A stretch of 64,000 nt of DNA from an uncultured Chthonomonas sp. (GCA_903885605.1 CAISJD010000198.1:27146-91145); one strand, 5' to 3'; numbered from the stretch's first letter, positions 25,803 to 35,147 are shown. The notes: generated by a model not told the origin, from the letters alone. A program made the numbers and translations.

Positions 25803-27890
25803 ATGACTGACGATCTCACGATGCCCCCGGTCGACCTATCGCAGTACGACGATGAGGTAGACGCAAGTACACAGCTTGAACGGGTCGACGCGGTCTACGA
25901 CGCGCAGCAGATTCAGGTGCTCGAAGGCCTGGAGGCGGTGCGGCGAAGGCCGGCCATGTACATCGGCGGCACCGATGCCCGGGGCCTCCAGCACCTCTTC
26001 GTCGAGGTAAGCGACAACGCGATCGACGAGGCCATGGCCGGCTACTGCACACGCATCGACGTGGTACTTTGCGAGGACGGCAGCGTATCGGTCACCGACA
26101 ATGGGCGCGGCATCCCGGTAGATATTAACGAGCAGACAGGCATGCCGGGCGTCGAGCTTGCGCTCACGAAGCTGCACGCCGGCGGCAAGTTCGACAGCGG
26201 CTCGTACAAGGTTTCCGGCGGCCTCCACGGCGTGGGCGTCTCCTGCGTCAACGCAGTCTCCGAGTGGCTCACCATCGACGTCTGGCGCGACGGCAAGCAG
26301 CACCGCATCGGCTTCACCCGCGGCGCCACCACCACGCCCCTCTACGTGGTGACCGAGTGTGAGCCCGGCCGCACCGGTAGCCGCGTCACCTGGTTGCCCG
26401 ATACCGAGATCTTCGGCGACATCCAGTACGACCCCGACCGTATCATCCGCCGCATGCGTGAACTGGCCTACCTGAACAAGGACGTGGTTCTGGCCTTCCG
26501 CAACGAGCGCGATGGAGGCGAGGGCGTCGAGGACCGGGTCTTCCACTATCAGTACGGCCTGCAGCAGTTCGTGGAGTACCTGAACGAGAACAAAAGCCCG
26601 ATGCACAAGGCGATCCACTTCTCGGGCGCCCGCGACGACATCATGCTCGATGTCGCCATGCAATACAACTCCAACGATTTCTCGGAGACGGTCCTCTGCT
26701 TCGCCAATATGATCAACACGCCGGACGGCGGCACGCACCTGAGCGGCTTCAAGACCGCCCTGACGCGCGTGCTGAACGCCTACGCCCGAAAGCAGAACCT
26801 GATCAAGGAGAAGGAAGCCAACCTCAGCGGCGACGATGTGCGTGAGGGGCTGGCAGCCGTCATCTCCGTCAAGCTGCCCAACCCGCAGTTCGAGTCGCAG
26901 ACCAAGGTGAAGCTGGCCAACACCGAGGTCGACGGCGTCGTCAACTCCATCGTGGGCGAGCGGTTGACCACCTACCTCGAAGAGAACCCCGCCGTCGGCA
27001 AGAGGATCATCGACAAGGCGCTCACCTCACAGCGCGCCCGGGACGCGGCCCGCAAGGCTGCCGACCTGGTGAAACGCCAGAGCGCACTGGAGAGCAACTC
27101 GCTGCCGGGTAAGCTGGCCGACTGCACCGAACGCGACCCCTCGAAGTGCGAGCTCTACCTGGTCGAGGGCGACTCGGCAGGCGGCTCCGCCAAGCAGGGC
27201 CGCGACCGACGAACTCAGGCCGTGCTCCCATTGCGCGGCAAGATCCTGAACGTCGGCAAGGCCCGCCTGGACAAGGTGCTCGAGAACCGCGAAATCCGGT
27301 CGCTCATCACCGCGCTGGGCACGGGCATCACGAGCGGCGAGGACGGCAACGGCGACGAGGCCGAAGAGGATCCCTACGCCGACGCGAACGGCGCGAACGG
27401 AGATAAGAAGAAGGGCGGCTACGACCTCTCGAAACTCCGGTACCACAAGATCATCATCATGACCGACGCCGACGTGGACGGCGACCACATCCGAACCCTG
27501 CTGTTGACCTTCTTCTGGCTCTATATGCGGCCCCTCGTCGAGGATGGGTGCGTCTATGTCGCCCAGCCGCCGCTCTTCCGGATCAAGGCAGGCAAGGACA
27601 CGCAGTACTACGCCCAGACGGAGAAAGAGCGCGACGATATCGTCAAGGGCGTTCGCAATCGCAAGGACCTTATGGTCACCCGGTTCAAGGGCCTGGGCGA
27701 GATGAACCCCGAAGACCTCTTCGATACCACCATGGACCCGAACCGCCGGAAGCTGGCCCAGGTGGACATCGAGGACATGTTCAATGCTCAGGAGATGTTC
27801 GACATCCTGATGGGCGATAAGGTGGAGCCGCGCCGCGACTTCATCATCAGGCACGCCAAGGAAGTTTCGGACGTCGACTGGCACGGCTAG
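25803..27890 (+). CDS. gyrB: DNA gyrase subunit B
   Basis: The 695-residue product has the full GyrB layout. The GHKL ATPase domain shows VSDNAIDEAMAG, DNGRGIPVDINEQTG and GGLHGVGVSCVNAVS. The transducer domain follows. The Toprim domain has LVEGDSAGGSAKQGRDRR with LPLRGKILNV, and the second metal motif IIMTDADVDGDHIRTLL; the C-terminus has RFKGLGEMN and ends near the VEPRRDFI motif. QGRDRRTQAVLPL favours GyrB over ParE. The N-terminus has an extension of about 30 residues before the first conserved strand. A hydrophilic, acidic-to-basic insert (residues about 511-539) splits the two Toprim motifs. No gyrA is adjacent. Confidence 0.96.
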   Translation: MTDDLTMPPVDLSQYDDEVDASTQLERVDAVYDAQQIQVLEGLEAVRRRPAMYIGGTDARGLQHLFVEVSDNAIDEAMAGYCTRIDVVLCEDGSVSVTDNGRGIPVDINEQTGMPGVELALTKLHAGGKFDSGSYKVSGGLHGVGVSCVNAVSEWLTIDVWRDGKQHRIGFTRGATTTPLYVVTECEPGRTGSRVTWLPDTEIFGDIQYDPDRIIRRMRELAYLNKDVVLAFRNERDGGEGVEDRVFHYQYGLQQFVEYLNENKSPMHKAIHFSGARDDIMLDVAMQYNSNDFSETVLCFANMINTPDGGTHLSGFKTALTRVLNAYARKQNLIKEKEANLSGDDVREGLAAVISVKLPNPQFESQTKVKLANTEVDGVVNSIVGERLTTYLEENPAVGKRIIDKALTSQRARDAARKAADLVKRQSALESNSLPGKLADCTERDPSKCELYLVEGDSAGGSAKQGRDRRTQAVLPLRGKILNVGKARLDKVLENREIRSLITALGTGITSGEDGNGDEAEEDPYADANGANGDKKKGGYDLSKLRYHKIIIMTDADVDGDHIRTLLLTFFWLYMRPLVEDGCVYVAQPPLFRIKAGKDTQYYAQTEKERDDIVKGVRNRKDLMVTRFKGLGEMNPEDLFDTTMDPNRRKLAQVDIEDMFNAQEMFDILMGDKVEPRRDFIIRHAKEVSDVDWHG

Positions 27891-27957
27891 CCGGTCCCGT
27901 GCCGCTGAATATGCCCCTGCGGGCAGCAACCAGGCCACCGGCGCAGCCATCCCTGCG

Positions 27958-27963
27958 TAGTAT
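27958..27963 (+). promoter_or_regulatory. -10-like TAGTAT box directly before mqnE
   Basis: TAGTAT matches four of six -10 bases and ends five bases before the mqnE ATG, which has no ribosome-binding site. This suggests a leaderless transcript separate from gyrB. The -35 region is not recognisable. Confidence 0.3.
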
Positions 27964-27968
27964 CGATC

Positions 27969-29111
27969 ATGCGTAGCGCGACCAGCGTGGCCCTCGCCGC
28001 CGTGGAGAGGGCAGGCCTCGCCGACCTCTTCGCCAAAGCGGTCGACGGCGTCCGGATGGGCCGCCAGGACGGGCTCCGGTTGGTGGCCTGCCCCGACCTC
28101 ACGGCCGTCGGGACGGTGGCCAACGCGACCCGCGAGCGGATCAACGGCGACCGCACCCACTACATCCTCAACCGCCACGTCAACTACACCAACGTATGCA
28201 ACAAGGGCTGCCGGTTCTGCTACTTCGCGCGGAACCCCAAGGACGGCGGCCCCACGCCCTATCTGCTGACCTCCGATGATGTCTACGCCGCGCTGACCGC
28301 GCGCCCGGACGATCGGCTGTCCGAGATCCACATGGTAGGCGGCATCGACCCGCGCCTGCCCCTGGACTACTACCTCGACCTCCTGCGGGCCGCCAAGCGC
28401 GCCCGGCCCAACGCCTGCGTGAAGGCCTTCACAGCCGTGGAGATCGATCAGATAGCCCGCGTCGCCGGCCGGACCGTGCCCGCTACGCTGGATCTGCTGA
28501 TGGAGGCCGGGCTGGGCGCCGTGCCCGGCGGCGGCGCCGAGGTTCTGTCGGACCGCGTGCATGCCATGCTCCATCCCAACAAGCTGACGCCGAGCCAGTG
28601 GATCGACATCTCACGGCAGGTGGCGGGCGCAGGCTTGCCGCAGTACGCCACGATGCTCTTCGGACACGTAGAGACGCCAGAGGAGAGGGTTGACCACCTG
28701 CTGGCACTGCGCGCGCTCCAGGACGAGACAGGACACCTGCTGGCCCTGACCCCGCTGGCGTTCCACCCGGAGGGCAGCTACCTCTCGCACCTGCCTGCCC
28801 CGACGGGCATCGACGATCTGCGCATGGCCGCCGTGTCCCGCGCCCTGCTGGACAACGTGGCGCATATCAAGTCCTTCTGGGTGATGAGCACCGTGCAGGT
28901 GTCGCAGATCTCGCTCTGGTACGGCGCCGACGACATCGACGGCACGGTGCAGGAGTATGAGATCACCTTCCCCGAGGGCCGGCTGGGCCAGACTTCGCAG
29001 AGCCTCTCCCGCACGGAACTGGAGGCGTTGATCGTCGAGGCGGGCCGCAACCCCGTGGAGCGCGATACGCTCTACCAGCCCGTGGCTCCTTCGGAGACCT
29101 GCCATGCGTGA
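27969..29111 (+). CDS. mqnE: Aminofutalosine synthase MqnE
   Basis: This 380-residue radical SAM enzyme makes aminofutalosine from 3-[(1-carboxyvinyl)oxy]benzoate and S-adenosylmethionine, the first committed radical step of futalosine-type menaquinone synthesis. The cluster motif is CNKGCRFCYF, preceded by NRHVNYTNVC, the shared start of the MqnC/MqnE group. IHMVGGIDPRLPLDYY, PGGGAEVLSDRVH and ISLWYGADDIDGTVQEY are characteristic of MqnE. It overlaps the following mqnC by 8 bases. The mqnD gene lies 6 kb away on the other strand; mqnA and mqnB are not in the window. The start lacks a ribosome-binding site (see the adjacent -10-like box). Confidence 0.93.
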   Translation: MRSATSVALAAVERAGLADLFAKAVDGVRMGRQDGLRLVACPDLTAVGTVANATRERINGDRTHYILNRHVNYTNVCNKGCRFCYFARNPKDGGPTPYLLTSDDVYAALTARPDDRLSEIHMVGGIDPRLPLDYYLDLLRAAKRARPNACVKAFTAVEIDQIARVAGRTVPATLDLLMEAGLGAVPGGGAEVLSDRVHAMLHPNKLTPSQWIDISRQVAGAGLPQYATMLFGHVETPEERVDHLLALRALQDETGHLLALTPLAFHPEGSYLSHLPAPTGIDDLRMAAVSRALLDNVAHIKSFWVMSTVQVSQISLWYGADDIDGTVQEYEITFPEGRLGQTSQSLSRTELEALIVEAGRNPVERDTLYQPVAPSETCHA

Positions 29112-30207
29112 GGTACGACAGCGCGATGGGTCGCTCGACGAGGCCCTCTCCCGTGCGGCAGACGGTGGCCGGCTGACGGCAGGCGAGTGCCTGTCGGCGG
29201 CACAGGATGCCGACCTGCTGGAGCTGGCCACCGCGGCCGATGCCGTACGGAGGCGCCTGAACCCGGCGCGGGCGGTCACCTACGTGGTCGGGCGCAACGT
29301 GAACTACACCAACGTCTGCTGGGTGCGGTGCAAGTTCTGCGCGTTCTACCGCGTGCCCGGCTCCGACGGCGGCTATGTGCTCCCGATAGAGGCCATCCTC
29401 CAGAAGATTGAGGAGATGGTGGAGGTGGGCGGCACGGAGGTGCTGCTACAGGGTGGCCTGAACCCATCCCTCAAGATCGATTGGTTCGAGGGCCTTTTCC
29501 GGGCCGTGAAGCAACGCTTCGCCGGCAAGACCGTCACGCTCCATGCGCTGTCGCCGGCTGAGGCGATCTACATCGCCCGGATCAGCCGCCTGACCCTATC
29601 GGAGACGCTGGATCGCCTCCGCGCCACCGGACTGGACAGCATGCCCGGCGGTGGCGCCGAAATCCTGACGGACCGGGTGCGGCGCGAGATCTCGCCATAC
29701 AAGGACACGGCAGACGAGTGGATCGACTGCATGCGCGTGGCCCACGGCCTCGGCATCCGGACGACGGCGACGATGATGTACGGCAGCATCGACACCTGGG
29801 AGGATCGCGTCGAGCACCTGATGCGCATCCGCGACCTGCAGGACGAGACGGGCGGCTTTACGGCCTTCATTCCCTGGTCGTTCCAGCCCGATGGCACCGA
29901 GTTGGGCGGCTCGCGGGCCGGCGCCACCGACTACCTGCGCACCGTGGCCGTCTCGCGGCTGGCACTGGACAACGTGCCGCACATGCAGGCGTCTTGGGTC
30001 ACGCAGGGGCCGCGGGTGGCGCAGATCGCGCTCGGCTATGGGCTGGACGACTTCGGATCCACGATGATGGAGGAGAACGTCGTTTCCGCCGCCGGATGCC
30101 GGTTCACTATGCCCATAGAAGAGCTCGAGCGACAGATTCGAGCGGCCGGGTACGGGGCAATTCGCCGGGACACGCAGTACAAACCGGTTCCTGGGGCCGA
30201 GGCCTGA
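29104..30207 (+). CDS. mqnC: Cyclic dehypoxanthine futalosine synthase MqnC
   Basis: The 367-residue radical SAM enzyme closes dehypoxanthine futalosine into its cyclic form. The cluster motif is CWVRCKFCAFYRVPG, which includes the FCAFYR sequence typical of MqnC. TEVLLQGGLNPSLKIDWF, LHALSPAEA, PGGGAEILTDRV and GYGLDDFGSTMMEENVV also match this subfamily rather than MqnE. It overlaps mqnE by 8 bases, so the two enzymes are made in one operon. It is cytoplasmic and its product goes to MqnD, whose gene is at 35482-36354. Menaquinone would serve the glycolate oxidase and the respiratory chain. Confidence 0.94.
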   Translation: MREVRQRDGSLDEALSRAADGGRLTAGECLSAAQDADLLELATAADAVRRRLNPARAVTYVVGRNVNYTNVCWVRCKFCAFYRVPGSDGGYVLPIEAILQKIEEMVEVGGTEVLLQGGLNPSLKIDWFEGLFRAVKQRFAGKTVTLHALSPAEAIYIARISRLTLSETLDRLRATGLDSMPGGGAEILTDRVRREISPYKDTADEWIDCMRVAHGLGIRTTATMMYGSIDTWEDRVEHLMRIRDLQDETGGFTAFIPWSFQPDGTELGGSRAGATDYLRTVAVSRLALDNVPHMQASWVTQGPRVAQIALGYGLDDFGSTMMEENVVSAAGCRFTMPIEELERQIRAAGYGAIRRDTQYKPVPGAEA

Positions 30208-30261
30208 AACACCAAGGGGCGTCGGAGCCGTCTCTAGAGGTACGTCAAGCGAGGTGAGCCT

Positions 30262-31398
30262 ATGAGGGCGGCCATGAGCGTCCGCAGTTTTGAGCAGTGG
30301 TTCGGTGCGCTGGTGCTTCTCTGCATGGCGGCTATGGGTATTACCGCGGGCAGCGTCATTCGTTGGCCCGCGTATGGCTCGTTGCCGAGCTTCGACCATC
30401 TCTGCCAGGCGTACCCCCTGTACCGTACATTCACGGTGGCCGCCTTCGGCATCATCGGCATCGTCAGCGGTGCGGTGCTGGGGCCCAAGCTGGGCGCCGC
30501 GCTGGTGCGGCTGGGCAACTCCATCGACCAGATGTCGGCGCGTGATAAAGTCGCGGCGGTCGTCGGGGTCCTTCTCGGACTCATGGTGACGGCGCCGGTA
30601 ATGCTCCTCCTCGGCGGCATCTCCCGGTTCGGCCTCCTCATCTCGGTCGTCCTCGCCGTGGCCTTCGTCTACCTCGGAGTACGTTACGCACTGGGGATGG
30701 GCGACCAACTGGCGGCCATCTTCATCCCCCACGCCCGTGGCGAGCGTGGCCTCCTTCCCACCAGCGTGCCGACGTCGTGCAAGATACTCGACACCAACGT
30801 CATCATCGACGGGCGCATTGTGGACGTCTGCCGGGCGGGCTTCATCGAGGGCACGCTCTACGTGCCGGGCTTCGTGCTCGACGAACTGCAGCACATCGCA
30901 GACGCCGCTGATCCGGTGCGCCGCACCCGCGGCAGGCGCGGGCTGGACCTGCTCGCGGAGCTCCAGGCCGAGTACCCGCTCCTCGTGCGCAACCTCGACC
31001 ACTTCATGCCCGACCGGGCGCCGCGGGAGGTCGATGCGCGTCTGGTAGTGCTCGCAAAGCGCCTGAACGGTACGATCGTGACCAACGACTTCAACCTCAA
31101 TAAGGTTGCCTCGCTGCAGGGCGTCTCCGTGATGAACATCAACGAGCTGGCCAACGCGCTAAAGAGCGTGTTCCTGCCGGGCGAGGAGATGCACGTCAGC
31201 GTGATCCGCGAGGGGAAGGAACCGAACCAGGGAGTAGCGTATCTAGACGACGGCACCATGATCGTCATAGACGACGGCCGCAAGCACATCGGCGCAGATG
31301 TGGAGGTCACCGTGACCAGCGCACTGCAGACTTCAGCCGGGAAGATGGTCTTCGCGCGGATCAAACCCAAGCCCGACCGCATCAGGGAAGCGGTATGA
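30262..31398 (+). CDS. PIN/TRAM-domain integral membrane protein (YacL-like)
   Basis: The 378-residue product starts with about four membrane segments (residues 10-150: LVLLCMAAMGITAG, TVAAFGIIGIVSGAV, VVGVLLGLMVTAPVML, LISVVLAVAFVYLGV). A PIN nuclease-like domain follows: ILDTNVIIDGRIVDVC holds the first acidic residue, ELQHIADAAD and DARLVVLAKRL others, and IVTNDFNLNKVA the last. The C-terminus is a TRAM domain (EGKEPNQGVAYLDDGTMIVI), which binds RNA. This order is typical of YacL-type proteins, often found beside ispD as here. The role is thought to be RNA cleavage or binding at the membrane but is not established. GAGGTGA precedes the ATG. Its stop overlaps ispDF by 4 bases (ATGA). Confidence 0.9.
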   Translation: MRAAMSVRSFEQWFGALVLLCMAAMGITAGSVIRWPAYGSLPSFDHLCQAYPLYRTFTVAAFGIIGIVSGAVLGPKLGAALVRLGNSIDQMSARDKVAAVVGVLLGLMVTAPVMLLLGGISRFGLLISVVLAVAFVYLGVRYALGMGDQLAAIFIPHARGERGLLPTSVPTSCKILDTNVIIDGRIVDVCRAGFIEGTLYVPGFVLDELQHIADAADPVRRTRGRRGLDLLAELQAEYPLLVRNLDHFMPDRAPREVDARLVVLAKRLNGTIVTNDFNLNKVASLQGVSVMNINELANALKSVFLPGEEMHVSVIREGKEPNQGVAYLDDGTMIVIDDGRKHIGADVEVTVTSALQTSAGKMVFARIKPKPDRIREAV

Positions 31399-32564
31399 CC
31401 GTAGCCGCCATCGTACCTGCGGCGGGCCGCGGAGCGCGCTTCGGTGGCTCCGAGAACAAGATCTGGTCCGAGATCGGCGGCAGGCCGCTGATTGCCTGGA
31501 CGCTCAGCGCACTGGACACGCATCCGGGGATCGACAGCCTCGTTGTCGTCGGGGCCGAAGAGGAGCTTGACCGCCTCCGACAGGCCGCAGCGACGCTCGA
31601 GAAACCGGCTCGGGTGGTCTCCGGCGGCGCCACGCGGGCCGAGTCGGTGCTCCGCGGGCTGGAGAGCCTCGATGCGGAGGCGCAGACAGTCCTGGTGCAT
31701 GACGCCGCCCGGCCGGCCGTGCCGCCGGACCTCATCGACCGTGTACTGGCCGGGGTACGGCGGCACGGCGCGGCAATCCCGGGGACGCCATGCACCGACA
31801 CTGCCAAGCTCTGCGACAGTCAGGGGCGCGTGGAGGCCACGCTGGACAGGTCGCGGATCTCCCTGGTGCAGACGCCGCAGGGGTGCCTCCGCGACCTGCT
31901 GGAGCGGGCGTACCGCCTGGCCGGAGCCGCCGCTAATGAGGCGACCGACGAGGCGTCACTGCTGGAGCTCGCAGGCATCGCCGTGCATGTGGTGCCCGGC
32001 GACATCACAAACACCAAGGTAACCCTGCCGGCGGACCTGGCAGCGGCAAGGCGGGTGCTGCTCGGTGAGGCAATCGCCGAGGTCCGGACCGGGCTCGGCT
32101 ATGATGTGCATCGGCTCGTGACCGGGCGCGAGCTCTGGTTGGGCGGCGTTCGCATCGAATACGATCAGGGCCTGGAGGGGCACTCCGACGCCGACGTGGT
32201 CGTCCATGCCGTCTGCGACGCGCTCCTGGGAGCGGCCGGCCTGGGCGACATCGGACTGCTCTTCCCACCGGGCGATCCGGCCCACCGGAACCGCCGCAGC
32301 ACGGAGTTCCTGGCGGAGGTCGGCCCAATGCTCGGGGCGGCGGGGTGGCGTGTGACGAACATCGATGCGGCCGTGCTGGCCGAGGCGCCGCGGCTGGCGC
32401 CACATCGGACGGCCATGGCTCAAGCCATGGCTGAGGCATTGGAACTAGAACCGGAGCGGATCAGTATTAAAGCCACTACATCGGAGGGACTGGGGCCCGT
32501 GGGTCGCCGAGAGGGTATCGGCTGCTGGGCAGTGGCGACCCTGCAGCGGGCCGGAGGGCAGTAG
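31395..32564 (+). CDS. ispDF: Bifunctional IspD/IspF (MEP cytidylyltransferase and MEcPP synthase)
   Basis: This 389-residue fusion carries two steps of the non-mevalonate isoprenoid pathway. IspD (about residues 1-222) has the nucleotide-binding AAIVPAAGRGARFGG, the basic-acidic VHDAARPAVPPDLI and QTPQGCLRDLLERAY. IspF (about 229-389) has the metal-binding GYDVHRL, GGVRIEYDQGLEGHSDADVV and DIGLLFPPGDP, and ends with KATTSEGLGPVGRREGIGCW. IspE, which acts between them, is not in the fusion and not in the window. Fused IspDF is common in some bacteria; here a linker of only a few residues joins the halves. The product feeds the prenyl synthase at 18876-19760. Confidence 0.95.
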   Translation: MTVAAIVPAAGRGARFGGSENKIWSEIGGRPLIAWTLSALDTHPGIDSLVVVGAEEELDRLRQAAATLEKPARVVSGGATRAESVLRGLESLDAEAQTVLVHDAARPAVPPDLIDRVLAGVRRHGAAIPGTPCTDTAKLCDSQGRVEATLDRSRISLVQTPQGCLRDLLERAYRLAGAAANEATDEASLLELAGIAVHVVPGDITNTKVTLPADLAAARRVLLGEAIAEVRTGLGYDVHRLVTGRELWLGGVRIEYDQGLEGHSDADVVVHAVCDALLGAAGLGDIGLLFPPGDPAHRNRRSTEFLAEVGPMLGAAGWRVTNIDAAVLAEAPRLAPHRTAMAQAMAEALELEPERISIKATTSEGLGPVGRREGIGCWAVATLQRAGGQ

Positions 32565-32596
32565 GAACGCACATTCTGCAGGACAGGAGGTTCACG

Positions 32597-33139
32597 ATGG
32601 AAGCCAGGATCGCGCTGAAGGGCAAGCATGGGGGTGTGCCGGACACGGTGACGGAGTACGCGGAGCGCAAGCTGTCGAAGCTTGAGCGTCTGTTCCACCG
32701 TCCGCCTACCGTGGAGCTTCTGGGCACGTACGAGCGCGGCCAGTACGTCGTTGAGCTGAACGTCGACGGCGACGGTGTCTTCCTTCGCAGCGAGGAGCGG
32801 TGCCCCGAGCTGCACGCCGCCATCGACAACGTGACCACCAAGCTGGACCGGCAGGTCAAGCGCTTCAAAGACCGCGTGCGCCATGACCACCGCAAGCCCG
32901 TCCGGGACGTGACGGACACCGACGCGGCCTCCGCGCCCGGCGACGACGAGGCGTTCGAGCCGAAGATCGCCCGACGCAAGCACTACGTTATGAAGCCGAT
33001 GCTGCCCGAGGAGGCGGCGCTGCAGCTGGAGATGATCGACCATCCGTTCTTCGTCTTCCGCAACCTCGAGACCGGCGACGTCTCCGTCATCTACCGCCGG
33101 CGCGACGGCTCGTATGGCCTCATCGAGCCGGGAGCCTAG
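32597..33139 (+). CDS. hpf: Ribosome hibernation-promoting factor, long form
   Basis: The 180-residue protein is a long HPF (S30AE/YfiA-like). Residues 1-100 form the ribosome-binding domain (YAERKLSKLERLFHRPP, SEERCPELHAAIDNVTTKLDRQVKRFKDR). After an acidic linker the C-terminal dimerisation domain begins with KIARRKHYVMKPMLPEEAAL and ends with HPFFVFRNLETGDVSVIYRR. Two ribosomes bound through this tail form inactive 100S particles during starvation. AGGAGG precedes the ATG, which gives this gene its own strong translation start inside the operon. Its stop codon is directly followed by the ATG of the next gene. Confidence 0.95.
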   Translation: MEARIALKGKHGGVPDTVTEYAERKLSKLERLFHRPPTVELLGTYERGQYVVELNVDGDGVFLRSEERCPELHAAIDNVTTKLDRQVKRFKDRVRHDHRKPVRDVTDTDAASAPGDDEAFEPKIARRKHYVMKPMLPEEAALQLEMIDHPFFVFRNLETGDVSVIYRRRDGSYGLIEPGA

Positions 33140-34138
33140 ATGCAACCGGGCCACTTGACGCAGCGGCCACCGCTGGTGGCGTGCCTTGGCGAAGCCCTCA
33201 TCGACTTCGTGTCACTTGAGACGGGCGTGACCGTCTCTGATGCCTCCGGCTTCGTCAAGGCGGCCGGCGGCGGTCCTGCCAACGTGGCTGTTGGGGTGGC
33301 CCGGCTCGGCAGCCGGGCCGCCTTCCTCGGCAAGGTGGGCGCCGACCCATTCGGCCGCCATATCAGGGACGTCTTTACCAGGGACGGCGTCGACACCAGC
33401 GGCCTCATGCTGGACCCGGAGGGGCGCACCGGGCTGGCGTTCGTCTCGATCCAGGCCGACGGCGAGCGCGATTTTGCCTTCTGGCGCAACCCCAGCGCCG
33501 ATATGCTGCATCGGCCCGAGGAGCTGCCGACCGCGCTACTCGCCGAGTGCGACGCATACCATTTCGGGAGCATCAGCCTGATCCAGGAGCCGTCGCGCTC
33601 CGCGACACTCGAAGCCGCCGCCATGGCGCACGGGGCCGGCGCGCTGATCTCCTTCGACCCGAACCTCCGGCCGGCGCTCTGGCCCGACCTCGACGCCGCA
33701 CGGCACACGATGCTGGCCGCCATCCCATGTTGCGATGTCCTGAAGGTGAGCTTCGAGGAAGGCGAGTTCCTGACCGGCTCGACGAACCTGGACGCGATCA
33801 TGGAGGCGCTACTGGCCCAAGGCGTGCGACGGCTCGTCGTCGTCACATTGGGGGCCGACGGATGCGCGTGGCGGACCGTCGGCGGCGACGGCGGCGACGC
33901 GAAACCGCCGGTCGTGAAGCCCGTCGATACCACCGGCGCCGGCGACGGATTTGTGGCGGGTATGCTGGTGAGGCTGGCAGCGGCGCGGGACCGCGAGTGG
34001 CCGCCTGCGGAGCTCGCGGAGGCCTTCGCCTTCGCCAACGCGGTAGGTGCGCTGGCCACCACGCGCAAGGGCGCCATACCGGCCATGCCGAGCCTTGACG
34101 CCGTCAATGAGCTGATGGCCGAGCCACGATTACGATAA
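33140..34138 (+). CDS. PfkB-family sugar kinase (fructokinase-like)
   Basis: The 332-residue enzyme has the PfkB signatures: CLGEALIDFV near the start, AGGGPANVAVGVARLG for sugar binding, and DTTGAGDGFVAGML with the catalytic aspartate near the end. The overall pattern is closest to ScrK-type fructokinases (GKVGADPFGRHIRDVF, FDPNLRPALWP). Other possible substrates are tagatose, KDG or nucleosides. It starts one base after the hpf stop (adjacent TAG-ATG), so it depends on translation of hpf. The next gene is pfkA, so a fructose to fructose-1,6-bisphosphate route is encoded side by side. Confidence 0.88.
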   Translation: MQPGHLTQRPPLVACLGEALIDFVSLETGVTVSDASGFVKAAGGGPANVAVGVARLGSRAAFLGKVGADPFGRHIRDVFTRDGVDTSGLMLDPEGRTGLAFVSIQADGERDFAFWRNPSADMLHRPEELPTALLAECDAYHFGSISLIQEPSRSATLEAAAMAHGAGALISFDPNLRPALWPDLDAARHTMLAAIPCCDVLKVSFEEGEFLTGSTNLDAIMEALLAQGVRRLVVVTLGADGCAWRTVGGDGGDAKPPVVKPVDTTGAGDGFVAGMLVRLAAARDREWPPAELAEAFAFANAVGALATTRKGAIPAMPSLDAVNELMAEPRLR

Positions 34139-34156
34139 CGGAGCCAGGGGAACACC

Positions 34157-35119
34157 ATGCGGATAGGCGTACTCACCAGCGGCGGCGACGCACCGGGCAT
34201 GAATGCGGCAGTTCGCGCCGTCGTCCGAACCGTCATCGCCCGGGGCGGCGAGGCTGTCGGGATTGAGCGGGGCTACCACGGGCTGGTGGACGACCACGTC
34301 ATACCCCTGAGCCTCCACTCCGTCAGCGGGATCATCGACCAGGGCGGCACGATCCTCAAAACCGCCCGGTGCGAGCGGTTCAAGACGCCGGAGGGGCAGG
34401 CCGCGGCGGCCGCCACCATCGCTCGCAACGCGATCGACGGCATCGCCATCGTCGGCGGCGACGGCTCCTACCGGGGCGCGCTGGCCCTCAATAGGACCTG
34501 CGGGGCGCACGTGATCGGCCTTCCCGGCACCATCGACAATGACATACCCGGCACGCTCTACACTATCGGTTTCGACACCGCCATCAACACGGCGCTGGAG
34601 GCCATCGACCGCATCCGCGATACTTCAGAGTCGCACGACCGCGTCTTCGTCGTGGAGGTGATGGGCCGCGCGGATGGGTCCATCGCCATGGAGGTTGCCC
34701 TGGCGGGCGGCGCCGAAGCGGTCATTACGCCGGAGCATCACGTCGACATGGTGGAACTGTGCCGGCGCATCCAGGCCTGGCGCGAGCGCGGCAAGATGTC
34801 CTGCATCGTGGTCGTGGCCGAAGGCGCCGCCAGCGGGGCTGCCGTGGGCGCGACGATCACGCAGGTCACGGGGATCGAAACGCGCGTCTCGGTGCTCGGC
34901 CACATCCAGCGCGGCGGCTCCCCCACCGCCCGCGACCGCTCACTCGCCACTCGCATGGGCGTCTGTGCCGCGGACCTGCTCCTGGCCGGCAGCACCAACC
35001 TCATGGTGGGCGTCGGCGAGGGCGGCGCCACAGTCACCAGCCCGCTGGAGGAGATCCTGCAGCAGGAGCACAAGCTCGACGCCTCGCTGTTCGACGTGCT
35101 GGAAGTGACGGCCACTTGA
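34157..35119 (+). CDS. pfkA: ATP-dependent 6-phosphofructokinase
   Basis: This 320-residue enzyme makes fructose-1,6-bisphosphate. GVLTSGGDAPGMNAAVRAVV opens the N-terminal Rossmann fold. IVGGDGSYRGA carries the ATP-site glycine, and LPGTIDNDIPGT the catalytic TIDND loop with Gly where PPi-dependent enzymes have Lys. Both point to ATP as phosphate donor. Substrate motifs TISFDTA-like (TIGFDTAINTALE) and VLGHIQRGGSPTARDR are in place. The usual MGRHCG region reads VMGRADGSIAMEVALAGGAE, a mild divergence. The length is that of classical bacterial PfkA. It sits 18 bases after the sugar-kinase gene. Confidence 0.95.
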   Translation: MRIGVLTSGGDAPGMNAAVRAVVRTVIARGGEAVGIERGYHGLVDDHVIPLSLHSVSGIIDQGGTILKTARCERFKTPEGQAAAAATIARNAIDGIAIVGGDGSYRGALALNRTCGAHVIGLPGTIDNDIPGTLYTIGFDTAINTALEAIDRIRDTSESHDRVFVVEVMGRADGSIAMEVALAGGAEAVITPEHHVDMVELCRRIQAWRERGKMSCIVVVAEGAASGAAVGATITQVTGIETRVSVLGHIQRGGSPTARDRSLATRMGVCAADLLLAGSTNLMVGVGEGGATVTSPLEEILQQEHKLDASLFDVLEVTAT

Positions 35120-35147
35120 CGCAGCCGAAGGGCGACGGGTACCCGCT

